Shown here one piece after another: positions 18,901 through 29,589 of a stretch of DNA of 64,000 bases. A program made the translations under genes and the position numbers. Within the stretch, counting starts at the first letter, position 1. The number at the start of each line of letters is the position of its first letter. The DNA is taken from contig JASKMD010000028.1 in assembly GCA_030144725.1 (NCBI GenBank), positions 903,652-967,651 of the forward strand, read 5' to 3'. A model generated the notes under the pieces. It was not told the DNA's origin and made no database searches. It saw only the letters and a list, made by a program, of their open reading frames with translations. This DNA is from Haematococcus lacustris (Eukaryota > Chlorophyta > Chlorophyceae > Chlamydomonadales > Haematococcaceae).

Positions 18901-20410
18901 TTGCCCTCCAGGTAAGGGGGGGACGTGGGCTCATTGCCACATTTCCGCAACCGTTCTCCGATCCGACTGCTTCTGCCGATGCGCAGGCTCGTGTTGAGCA
19001 ACCTAAGCGACGCGGGCGGTCGCAGCGATGACTGCATGCCCCGAAATAGCTCAAATTTGAATCACAAACTTTGATGCTTTGCTGTGCACGACCTAGTGAG
19101 TGTAAAACTATTCTGGATGGGTGAAAGGTAGCTGGCCGGGTTGGCTACATTCTGAGCCAGATAGCATTAAATTTGGCGCAGCGAGTGCAGAGTTACAGCC
19201 GTCCTACTACCAGGGGTCGGTTTCCTGTCATTTTTAAACAGTTGGGAGCGCCAGAACATGATGACAGCGCGTTTCTGTGTAATAGACACGTTATAAACTC
19301 ACACAAGGAGCCGCACAGAATTGGCAGTTCATAATTTGACGTCCTGGTTGGACAGTTACGGCGGCTGGAAAAGTGCTCATTTCAAGGCAATTTGACATGA
19401 AGTGGCGTAACACGAGTTGCACGCTGTTCGGGCGCAGGGACAGGACACAAGCCATACCATCACTCTTATACATCTCATCAGCACTAGCAGTAGCACTAGA
19501 ACACATGACAGGGGGGGTCCTGCGCCCGACAAAAATTCAAAAAGTATATCCCCGTCCATGTCGCTGGGCCACTGAGCGCGATAGCTGTTCTCTTATAACA
19601 GCCCCACTAAGTAGGCTATTCCAAACACAGCGCGACCTGATCTCTCAGCACCCCCGCCCGCCCCGGCACAGGTGCACATCAGCCCGAGCAGCCCGCTAGC
19701 TTCGCTTTGATGAGCTGCACCGCCCTGCGCTCGAATCGCTGTAGTACTCTTAAAGACCAGAAAGATTTTATCAGGGGTGCAGCCAATGGCGGGGGTGACC
19801 ACCTGTTGAATGTGGTAGTACAGCTAAAAGGCCTGCAAGTCATTGCCCTTGCTGGCGACGCAACAGCTCAGGCATGAGGTAGGTCTGCCCCACCACTACC
19901 ACAACAGTGATCCGCAGGCTTCACACCCACTGGTCAAGCTCCAGCCCCACCAAGCGCTTGATGGCTAGTCCGGCCGCTCGGACCATGGGTCATGGGGTGA
20001 CCTCGACTGGTCCGGACCCCGATCCGAGTGGCCTTGGCGCGTTTACCGAGGCTGCCACCGCCGCTGCCCTGCACTGACGTACCTAGTCATGTGGGCGAAA
20101 AGACATGTGACCGTCTGGCCGGGCGTGGTGGTTGGTGGTTGTAGCAAGACAACGTAGTTCCTTAGTGTTCCTTAGTGACTAAACGCGAAGCTTGTTTATG
20201 AATCAAGAATGTTGCGATGTGGGTCGTTGCGACGTGGACCTAAACTTAATCCCCTGCCTGCCCTTCACTGCTAAGTCTGCTTCACTGCTAAGTCCACAAC
20301 CCCGTGACATTCAGCCCCAAGCATCGAGGCATAGTTTATTCAGAAATACATGTACAATTGCTTGCTGCACAGTGTGTGTGGATGCGCAGCTGCTGCATAG
20401 CACTTATACA

Positions 20411-21308
20411 TTGGTGGTGGTGCATGTAAGGTGGTGGTGGGGCATGTGCTCCTGGCATGTGGTGGTGGTGGTGGTGCATGAGCTCTTGGCGTGTGGTGGT
20501 GGAGGGGGGTGCGGGCATGTGTTCCTGGCATGTGGTGGTGGTGGGGCAGGTGGTGGGGCAGGTGCTCCTTGCATGTGGTGGTGCTGGTGGTGGGGCAGAT
20601 GCTACTGGCATGTGGTGGTGGGGGTGCATGTGCTCTTGGCATGTGGTGGTGGTGATGGTGCAGGTGCTCCTGGCATGTGGTGGTGGTGGTGGTGGGCAGG
20701 TGCTCCTGGCATGTCTTGGTGGTGGTGGGGCAGGTGCTCCTTGCATGTGGTGGTGGTGGTGGGGGGGCAGGTGCTCCTGGCATGTCGTGGAGGTGGGGGG
20801 GCAGGTGCTCCTGGCATGTCGTGGTGGTGTGGGGGCAGGTGCTCCTGGCATGTGGTGGTGGTGGTGGGGCAGGTGCTCCTTGCATGTGGTGGTGGGGGGG
20901 GGGCAGGTGCTCCTGGCATGTCGTGGTGGTGTGGGGGCAGGTGCTCCTGGCATGTCGTGGTGGTGTGGGGGCAGGTGCTCCTGGCATGTCGTGGTGGTGG
21001 TGGGGCAGGTGCTCCTTGCATGTGGTGGTGGGGGGGGGGCAGGTGCTCCTGGCATGTCGTGGTGGTGGGGGGGCAGGTGCTCCTGGCATGTCGTGGTGGT
21101 GTGGGGGCAGGTGCTCCTGGCATGTCGTGGTGGTGGTGGGGCAGGTGCTCCTTGCATGTGGTGGTGGTGGGGGGGCAGGTGCTCCTGGCATGTCGTGGTG
21201 GTGGGGGGGCAGGTGCTCCTGGCATGTCGAGGTGGTGGGGGGGCAGGTGCTCCTGGCATGTGGTGGTGGTGGGGGGGCAGGTGCTCCTGGCATGTCGTGG
21301 TGGTGGGG
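20411..21308. repeat. GGTGG-type minisatellite, about 0.9 kb
   Basis: Tandem units of roughly 33-36 bp built from GGGCAGGTGCTCCTGGCATG plus a GTGGTGGTG tail of variable length. Long frames on both strands are by-products of the repeat. Confidence 0.93.
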
Positions 21309-22177
21309 CAACATTAACAAAGCCTGGAAGGTTCCTTGTTCCAACCTCCTTAAAGAGACCCTTTGGCGCTTGAGCATCAATGCCATCCCTGGAAGCCGCA
21401 TCACTCCCTGGTCTTGCCCTTGCGACCCCTCTCACCATCCCCGTCACAGCCGCCAACATAGCTTCTGGAGTTGCCCCATCGCCATTACCATAAGACAACA
21501 GCTCTCCCTCAGCCTCGGCACCCAAGTTCACCAATCCTCCCTCTGGTGCCTCATCCCCCCCACCCCTACCTTCCCTCCTCCCCTCTGGTTTGCATGGCTG
21601 CCCTTGATGCGATGGACTTTGGCCGTCGCCGTCTCTGGGCTCTCACCCATCACCCCACCACTCAAGCGACCGCTCCTACCACCCTTTCCCCCATTTCTAC
21701 AGCCAGCCAGCTTGCTATCTCTACCTTTTGGCTTCACCTACAAGACTTCACCCTAGCCCATCCCAACCCTCCTGGCTGGAACCTCCCCCATCCCCATCCC
21801 TTCATCTCTACTCAAGACGGATCCCTTAGTGTCTCTTTCCCGGTTACTCCTCCTAGTCCCTCTGCCTCATAACGTGTTTCACTCCCCTCTCCTCTCTGGC
21901 CCTCCTAGCTTTGGCGTCCTTTCTAGCCCTCCAACCTTTTGCGACCCTAACTCCTCCGCTTCTCTGGCTTCTCCGCTTCTCGAGGTCTCTCCCCCGCTCC
22001 CTTAAGCTCCCTTCCCCTTCCCTTCCTGAGTTCTTTCTCTCATAGGTAGTTCCCCTTCTCTTTCCCTTTTTCTCTGTTCTCTCCTTAGTCTTTTACCTTT
22101 GGAGGTTGGCTTGTATCCACCCGAGCCCTACCTCCTTAGTGTAACAACTACTACTACATTCAATGGATGGAATAGAC
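21309..22177 (+). pseudogene. 5'-truncated, frameshifted LINE 3' end
   Basis: The first part encodes KETLWRLSINAIPG, then a CPCD...HSFWSCPIA zinc-knuckle-like segment, followed in a different frame by AALDAMDFGRRRLWAL and FWLHLQDFTLAHP, then a stop at 21872. This is the arrangement at the C-terminus of LINE ORF2 proteins in green algae (a family inference). The frame change lies between about 21470 and 21590, so the copy is dead. A C/T-rich 3' UTR-like stretch runs up to the CACTA-like insertion. Confidence 0.6.
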
Positions 22178-22179
22178 GA
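22178..22179. repeat. 2-bp target duplication GA (left), element 1
   Basis: GA precedes the CACTCG end; the partner GA is at 23754-23755. Confidence 0.6.
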
Positions 22180-23753
22180 CACTCGTGCAAATTAGGGCCT
22201 GGCTGGCTTGTAAAACCTGAGAGTTGAGGTCTGAAACTTTGTATGTGGGTTGCTGTGACCTAGAGGATGACAAGACTCTCTTGGGCCAAAGTGTAATTCT
22301 CACTCGGTGTCGAGTTGCTGGGCCAGGTATGGGGCTGAGACCCCGATTTTGGCTAAGGGAGTTGGCACCGTGTGACCAAAGTGACTTTCCATGAAATGTG
22401 AGTATGAGCCATTGTAAAGGGTGGTTACAGCTGCCCAACCTAGTAGGTGGCATGCAAAAAGTCCCAGCCAGTGATCAGCTATGGCCCGTGTCCTAGGACC
22501 CTGTACCGGTTCCTAGCGTCACCATGGTCGTAGGACCCGGTACAGGGTCCTGTGTACCTGATGAGTGTAGTTGTTTTAATCATTCCTTGCATCCCTATGT
22601 GATAGAACCCTGTTAGGATTCCTTCATAGCTTGTGGTTGGTCCTGTTGACCCCGTTTGGATGCTTTTGACCATGTGTGCCTGGACCCTGTACAGGGTCCT
22701 ACGATGAGTGTCTTTCTACACAAGGTCCTGGCACCACACCACAGGGTTCTGGCTCACAGGGTCCTGGCACCACACCACAGGGTTCTGGCTCACAGGGTCC
22801 TGGCACCACACCACAGGGTCCTGGCACCACACCACAGGGTCCTGGCGCACACCCACAGGGTCCTGGCCCACAGGGTCCTGGCGCACACCCACAGGGTCCT
22901 GGCCCACAGGGTCCTAGCGCACACCCACAGGGTCCTGGCCCACAGGGTCCTGGCACCACACCACAGGGTCCTGGCGCACACCCACAGGGTCCTGGCCCAC
23001 AGGGTCCTGGCACCACACCACAGGGTTCTGGCACCACAGGGTCCTGGCACCCCACCACAGGGTCCTGCTGCACACCTACAGGGTCCTGGCCCACAGGGTC
23101 CTGGCTCCTCACCACAGGGTCCTGGAACCACAGGGTCCTGCTGCACACCCACAGGGTCCTGGCACCACACCGAAGGGTCCTGGCCCTGCTGTGCGGCAGG
23201 ACCCTGTAACAAATGTCGTAGGACCCTGTAGCCTTGCGGCAGAACCCTGTAAACAAATGTCGCAGGACCCTGTAGCCGTGCGGCACAACCCTGCAGAAGT
23301 GTGTCGCAGGACCCTGTAGCTGTGCAGCAAAACCCTGTAGACGGTTGTCGCAGGACCCTGTAGACGTGCGACAAGACCTTGTAGACAAGTGTCACAGGAC
23401 CCTGTAGCCGTGCGGCAAAACCCTGTGAACAAGGGTCGTACGACCCTGTAGCCGTGCGGCAGGACCCTGTAGACAAGTGAAGCAGGACCCTGTAGCCGTG
23501 CGACAGGACCCTGTGACACTGTGTCATAGGACCCTGTAGCCGTGCGACAGAACCCTGTGGCGCAGGACCCTGTACAGGGTCGGTAGGACCCTGTACAGGG
23601 ACGGGCAACTTTTCAAATGGTTATAACATCGCAGCAACTTGGAGTTTTTCAATGATTACAACGGCGATGAGTCGGCCTTGGTTGGGGCTATCTGCAGTAT
23701 GCCTCCCGGGAAGAAATGACGTAGGCGACTTCCGGCCTTAATCGGCGCGAGTG
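22180..23753. mobile_element. CACTA-like non-autonomous element 1, 1,574 bp
   Basis: Ends CACTCGTGCAAATTAGGGCC and GGCCTTAATCGGCGCGAGTG are imperfect inverted repeats. Both the ends and the subterminal sequence match element 2 (28291-33767), while the flanks differ, which fixes the borders. The 2-bp duplication is GA. The interior is almost all an array built on the palindrome AGGACCCTGTACAGGGTCCT and its half-sites. No transposase is encoded. CACTA (EnSpm) assignment rests on CACT ends, short TSDs and subterminal repeats. Confidence 0.8.
22480..23600. repeat. Palindrome/half-site array of element 1
   Basis: 22720-23180 carries repeated CAGGGTCCTGG half-sites separated by short CA-rich spacers (CACACC, GCACACC). 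23200-23590 carries the opposite orientation, AGGACCCTGTA, every 20-25 bp. Complete palindromes with TGTACA centres lie near both outer ends of the array. Confidence 0.9.
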
Positions 23754-23755
23754 GA

Positions 23756-24038
23756 GTAAGAGGAGCTTTTGTTTACAACCTTTGTTCACAACGAAGCAAG
23801 AGCATGAACAAAGGCTAGGCCACTCAGTTCTATTTCTTGCTATGCTTTGCAGCCTGCTTGTAAAGGTTGGGCCTAGGGGGAGGTGCCCAGGCTGCCCCCG
23901 TGCCAGCAGCAGCCCAGCTCCCCTGCCAGAAGAAGAAGAAGAAGACTACGCCGGTATTCACCGGCGTGCATTAAGGGAGGAGCAGCCGCCTGGGGCGCGG
24001 CCTGCTCCCACCATCAAGCTCGAGAAGCAGCCGACCCC
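23756..24038 (-). other. 3' region of the Dualen-like retrotransposon
   Basis: Non-coding sequence after the stop of the minus-strand polyprotein. The element's exact 3' end is not identified. A GCCCAGGCTGCCCCC-type segment here resembles the minisatellite at 47.2 kb. Confidence 0.45.
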
Positions 24039-27000
24039 CTACCCCCCCCCCTTTCTAGTAGCTCTAAGTCTGTAACTTGTTTTGGCAATGGTGTGGGCTG
24101 TTTCTACCGCATGTCTCGTGAGCTTGTTTAGTAGCTTTGTAGCGTTGGTTTGAGTGACCCCAAGGGCTATGAGGTGTTGACGTGTGTGTGTTTCATAGGT
24201 AATACCGCCTATACCCAGTAGGATTGGTCTGATCTCAACCATGTGGCCTATCTTGCGCATGGTGTGTGCCAGTTTTGTGTGTTGGTTTAGGGCCTTGTCC
24301 AGTTGCTCCATCCACCTCGAGTCCGCACAGTATTTGATTTCTATGATGGTGATCTGTTTAGTGGCTTTGCCGCGTTTGCCCGTCTTCTTTTGAGGCGTCA
24401 CCATGATTATGTCCGGTCTGGTAGTGTTTTTGGTCGCTGTTGGTTTCATGCCGAGTGCCCGTAGCGTGGTGTGTAGTGTGTCGTTAGGGAGGTCAAGGTT
24501 TTCTCTAGCGCCCTTCTCCCAGCTGCCGGTGTCCGCAAACCTGATGCATCCGCCCAGGGTTCCTTTGCTGATGGCTTTGGCGATGAGGCGGCCAGCTCCG
24601 TTGTGCCTCTCTTGCACGAGTGGCAGGGTCTCGTTGCAGCCCGAGAGCAGGTGTGTGGCACTGTCGGCCTCCCCACAGAGGGGGCAGCGGTCATCTGTCG
24701 CCTGCTTCCAGCGCATAGCTAGTTTCTGGTTGTATAGTCCTCCGGTACGGTAGAGTAGGGCGGTCCTTTGCGCGGGGATGGAGATGGTCGCATCGGTCAT
24801 CACTCTTTCGCCCGCTCCTTTTGCCGCGGCTTTGGTGATATCTTGGGTCATCTGGTAGTAGATGCTGTCTTGGTTGGCGAGACCTAACTTGTGCTTGCTG
24901 TGCATGTGTGCTCGCACGCTTTGTCGGCAGTCCGGCAGCGGGGCGAGGGTTTCGCTATCGGTCCCGTGGTTGAGCCAGATACCTCTCTCCTTGGGTGTGG
25001 TCGGGTGGTACTCTAGTGTGTTTGCCTGCTCCGGGTGTAGCGCTGCGTGTTTAGCGAGGGCATCAGCGCCTTCGTTGCCGATGATGCCCGAGTGGGCCCG
25101 GACCTTGTAGAATTGGGTCGTGACGGGGCTAGCGATGATGAGGGTGGCGATGTCCGTCAGGATGTCATTGTGTCTATGATTAATGAGGGACATCGGGTTA
25201 GCCAGGGCTCGGCGGATCTGATAGAGAGAGCATAGGCTGTCGGTGGCGATGCGTCTGGCCCCCGCTTTCAGTGCCGCGTGTATCGCTGTGAGTTCTGCCT
25301 TGTTGATGGTGTTGTTCTCTGGGTCGTTCATCGCAATGGTAAGTAGGGCGTTGCTTTCCGGAATATAGACCCCCGCCCCGACGCGCGCCGGGTCTGGCTC
25401 GGATGTCTTAATGCAGCTGCCGTCAGTGTACGCTATCGTGGTCCACTCGGTGATGGCCATCCGCGGTAGCGTGGTGGAGTGGTGCGTGAGCTGGTGTTGG
25501 CTGCGTGTGTGCCCCAGCGTGGGTAGAGCCCTGTCCAGCGGGAGGCGGAGGTGTTGTTTGTGGCCACTGGGGAGGGCGGCTGGCTGTTTTTGATTGTGAG
25601 GTCTGCGGAGGAGAGGGTGTGTCTCCCTGTCCGGGTGTAGGGCAGTGGCTGTGCTAGCCATCCATCCTTGTGGGTTGCCTTTGGTGGTGAGTAGTTGCCC
25701 TGCTTCATTCCATATGACGTACACGAGGAGGTTGGCGTGCTTGCCAAGTTTGGAGCAGTTGGTATTGTTGAGGGGTATGCTGGCCAAGTGCTGACAGTAC
25801 TCTGGGTAGCGTCTCAGGGTGTCAATGTGTTTGGGGTAAGAGATGCCCTTCTTACCAGGGATCAGCATAATGGTGGCCATGGCCTCCTCCTGGTGTGCTG
25901 AGTGTATAGCATGGTTGACGCATTTTAGGGCCACCGCATCATCGGCTGGTACGTTCCATGTGGATAGCCCAGTGTGGCGTACTAATAGGCAGTTGTGGTG
26001 TGCCCCAAAGGCCGTGTCATTGATGTCAGGGCTCCAGTAGGTAGTGGTTTCCGGTCTAACTGTGAGTGGATCAGCCCACCTTTGGACGGTGCTAGTGAAG
26101 GATCGTGTGGTGTGTAGGGTGGTGAGGGCTTTGTCTTGTGCCAGTCTCATGGGGTGGCGGCTGCTCTGTGTGTCCCGTCTCCTTAGGAGGGCCACCAGTT
26201 CTGTGGCCAGGTTTCGTGTGTGTGGTGTGTGTTGTAACCAAGCATGTAGGTGTTGGTGTTGTTGCTTGGTCAGGAGGCCTACTGTGCGGCCCGACTCGTC
26301 GTGGACCGTTACGTGTTGCACTAGGTCGTGTTTGGGCATGATGGGCTCCCCCGTGCTGAAGCTCATCGCTGGGGTGGTCATGTCGGGGTGCAGTTGGAGG
26401 AAGGTTTCGCATTTGCCCGTCCCGACGATGTCCGTCTGCGGGTTGATGGGGTATGTGTGGAAGGTGGCCTTCGAGTGTAGGTTGGTGCACCGGGGTAGCC
26501 AATTGTGCGGGTCCGGCAGTCCCTGCCGGGTGTGGCTTGGTAGTTTCGTATCAGGCCGCGCGTATCTAGCTTCTTGTATCCTCTTATTCTCCTCTTCATA
26601 GTCACTGCGTCGCGCCAGGTAGTCCAGGTGTGCCGTGATGAGAGGTGCCGGTTCGAGGGTGGGGCGCCAGTGAACTCGTATAAGGTCCGAGTGCGCTGAC
26701 AGACGCATAGTCGTTTTGAACTCGTTGCTGCCAAACTTGCATATTGGGCACAGCCAGTGGCCTGGTTCTTTGTGTCCCGACAAGAGGGCTTCCTCAAGGC
26801 AGGCTGGGTGGTAGGCCCTCTTGCAGTTGTGGCACATTGGGCTGTCTCCTCTTGGTAGCCAGCATAGCTCACATGTGCATACGTCTTTAGTGTCTTCCCT
26901 GCTGATGGGTTCTATGTGTGTGGGTGTATAGCCTTCTTCTGCACACAGTGGTAGCGCCCATTTATCTATGATTGTGGGCTTCCAATGCACCTTGTAGTAG

Positions 27001-28288
27001 CTTTCTTTGTTGATGCCGTCCCATTGCCATCCATCTATGCTGGTGATGGCCTCTTGGTGGCCGTACATGGCCCCTAGTATGCTGCCTAGGTCCTTGGGTT
27101 TACAACGGCAGGCTTTATCCACCTTCCAGCTGGAGAGCCCTGGGAGGTCGAGGCCTATTATGTGCACTATATCCTCCGGGATGGTTTGTATCTGTCTGCC
27201 CTCAGTGTTCCGTTTCGTGCCCGCCTTGGGTCGGGCGGGTTTCGTTGGGGGCGATTGGGTTTCCCTGTTCTCTCGCCTTAGCAGCCGGGAGCTACTCTTG
27301 ATGGTCTCCTGGGCTGCGGGTTGTGTTGCATGTTCGGTCACGTGCGTCGCTTCGGTCGGTGTGGGCTTCTTGGCAGTCACGTACGCCCTGATATCAGCGT
27401 AGCGGTGTTTTGTGTCTTCCTCGACGTCGGTTGGTGCAAGCTCCGTCAGGCCCGCGGCCCATGGTTTAATTAGTCTTTGCGCAGCGGGCCGGTCTAGGGT
27501 GGTGTCTCGTTTGGCTGCGATGTCTTTCGCTTCTGTTGTGGTTGGGCATCTGTCCTGGGTCGCCATGGTCGTTAGTCTGTTGAGGGCGATATAGTGCTTT
27601 TGTTGAACTTTGTTGTGGAAGCGTTCTTTTAGCATCTTTCCTGATATGATGTAGGTATGGCCAGCGATGGTGTGTTGTAGCTCTGTGGCATGTTGGATGC
27701 CCAGGCTTTTGAGGCACGTCATGCAAGCACTAACTATGTCGAGTGGAAGGGGGCTGGTATTCTGTGTGATGAGTTGTCCAAGCAGTTTGGTTTCCTTAGG
27801 GTAGAGTTCTTGTCCTTCCTGGGTGGCAGTGAGCTGCGCCGTGGTGGCATGTAGGAGTTGTCTGGCTCGTAGGGTGTGTCGCAGCATAATGAGCATGCGG
27901 TGTCCATGCTTGGCAGCTTGAGCGTAGAGCCAAGTGATCTGTTTGTGTAGCATGCATCTGGTTATGTGGGCATGTGTGGTGTCTGTGGACTGGAGGCTGT
28001 GTAGGAGGGCTGTAGTGTTTCTGGTATGGTACTCTTTGGCGGTTGAGCTGATGCCAAGGCCGAGTTTGTCGATGTCCTCCCTGAGAACGGCATTGGGTGT
28101 GCCTAGTGGGAGTCTGAGTTTTTTCTTAATACATTGATTAATTGCTCTGTCGTAGAGGTCTAGGTCTCCTGGTGTGCATGGGGCTACGCAGAAGCTATAG
28201 GCCAGACTGGGGATGATGGCTGTTTTGATGATGTGGATGGCTTGTCTGGCGCTGGCGAATGAGCGTCGTAGTCTTTCTAGTTTCTGTC
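24039..28288 (-). CDS. Dualen-like polyprotein, C-terminal part: PHD, RNase H, CCHC, restriction-like endonuclease
   Basis: This is the last third of the polyprotein. It opens with RT thumb-type sequence (RQKLERLRRSF, IIKTAIIPSLAYSF). A PHD finger lies at about 26720-26890 with CELCW, CHNCKRAYHPAC and WLCPIC. RNase H begins at about 25440 with AYTDGSC, then KAELTAIHAAL, ATDSLCSL and VRAHSGIIGNEGADALAK. The CCHC knuckle is CPLCGEADSATHLLSGC (about 24640-24690). The restriction-like endonuclease PD-(D/E)xK core is RPDIIMV...IIEIKYC (about 24330-24420). Catalytic residues look intact. A PHD finger could direct the element to marked chromatin, which is inference. The stretch from 28289 up to the apparent start at 28301 belongs to the inserted element's end, so the ATG there is not a real start. 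Confidence 0.85.
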
Positions 28289-28596
28289 TGCACTCGTGCA
28301 AATTAAGGCCTGGCTGGCTTGAATAACCTGAGTGTTGAGGTCTGAAACTTTGTATGTGGGTTGCTGTGACCTAGAGGATGACAAGACTCTCTTGGGCCAA
28401 AGTGTAATTCTCACTCGGTGTCGAGTTGCTGGGCCAGGTATGGGGCTGAGACCCCGATTTTGGCTAAGGGAGTTGGCACCGTGTGACCAAAGTGAATTTT
28501 CATGAAATGTGAGTATGAGATGTTGTAAAGGGTGATTACAGCTGTCCAACCTAGTAGGTGGCATGCAAAAAGTCCCAGCCAGTGATGAGCTATGGC

Positions 28597-29580
28597 CCGT
28601 GTCCTAGGACCCTGTACAGGTTCCTAGCGTCATCATGGTCGTAGGACCCTGTACAGGGTCCTGCCGACCCTGTACAGGGTCCTGTGTACCTGATGAGTGT
28701 AGATATTTTAATCATTCCTTGCATCCCTATGTGATAGAACCCTGTTAGGATTACTACATAGCTTGTTGTTGGTCCTGTTGACCCCGTTTGGGTGCTTTTG
28801 ACCATGTGTGCCTGGACCCTGTACAGGGTCCTACGATGAGTGTCTTTCTACACAGGGTCCTGGCACCACACCACAGGGTTCTGGCTCACAGGGTCCTGGC
28901 ACCACACCACAGGGTTCTGGCTCACAGGGTCCTGGCACCACACCACAGGGTCCTGGCACCACACCACAGGGTCCTGGCACCTCACCACAGGGTCCTGGCC
29001 CACAGGGTCCTGGCACCACACCACAGGGTCCTGGCACCACACCACAGGGTCCTGGCGCACACCCACAGGGTCCTGGCCCACAGGGTCCTGGCGCACACCC
29101 ACAGGGTCCTGGCCCACAGGGTCCTGGCGCACACCCACAGGGTCCTGGCCCAAAGGGTCCTGGCACCACACCACAGGGTCCTGGCACACAGGGTCCTGGC
29201 ACCACACCACAAGGGTCCTGGCACCACACCACAGGGTCCTGGCACCACACCACAGGGTCCTGGCACCACACCACAGGGTCCTGGCGCACACCCACAGGGT
29301 CCTGGCCCACAGGGTCCTGGCACCACACCACAGGGTCCTGGCGCACACCCACAGGGTCCTGGCCCACAGGGTCCTGGCACCACACCACAGGGTCCTGGCA
29401 CCACACCACAGGGTCCTGGCGCACACCCACAGGGTCCTGGCCCACAGGGTCCTGGCACCACACCACAGGGTCCTGGCGCACACCCACAGGGTCCTGGCCC
29501 ACAGGGTCCTGGCACCACACCACAGGGTCCTGGCACCACACCACAGGGTCCTGGCACACACTCACAGGGTCCTGCTGCAC
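28597..29580. repeat. Left subterminal array of element 2
   Basis: After complete TGTACA-centred palindromes at 28605-28690 and 28814-28830, about 50 CAGGGTCCTGG units follow with CACACCA, GCACACC or CC spacers. Frames of up to 296 aa across this array are repeat artefacts. Confidence 0.93.
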
Positions 29581-29589
29581 TGACCCTCC

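Larger units (their letters stand above)
17590..20393. repeat. Segmental duplication, copy 1
   Basis: Collinear with 57563-57928, 58429-58736 and 61863-64000. From the hAT site (18256) to 20393 the offset is constant at 43607, so there is no net indel over 2.1 kb. Substitutions are few (for example near 18376, 18745, 19257 and 19790). The duplication continues past the window on the right-hand copy. No convincing gene was found: short open frames recur in both copies without protein-like features. The repeat also has older relatives at 47.96-48.15 kb (inverted) and 49.08-49.25 kb. Confidence 0.93.

Noticed and set aside
18852..19699. Small ORFs conserved at 62459-63306
   Set aside because: Conserved only because the DNA is a near-identical duplication; both strands are equally open and no motif is seen.
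20192..21534. Overlapping 286-393 aa ORFs in the GGTGG minisatellite
   Set aside because: Frames on both strands are by-products of the tandem repeat; no protein-like composition.
22699..23608. Minus-strand ORFs of 229-272 aa in element 1
   Set aside because: Composed only of the GPCG / RVL repeat produced by the half-site array.
28289..28301. Start codon of the downstream Dualen-like ORF as an independent gene start
   Set aside because: The apparent ATG is inside the end of CACTA-like element 2; the real frame continues from 33770.
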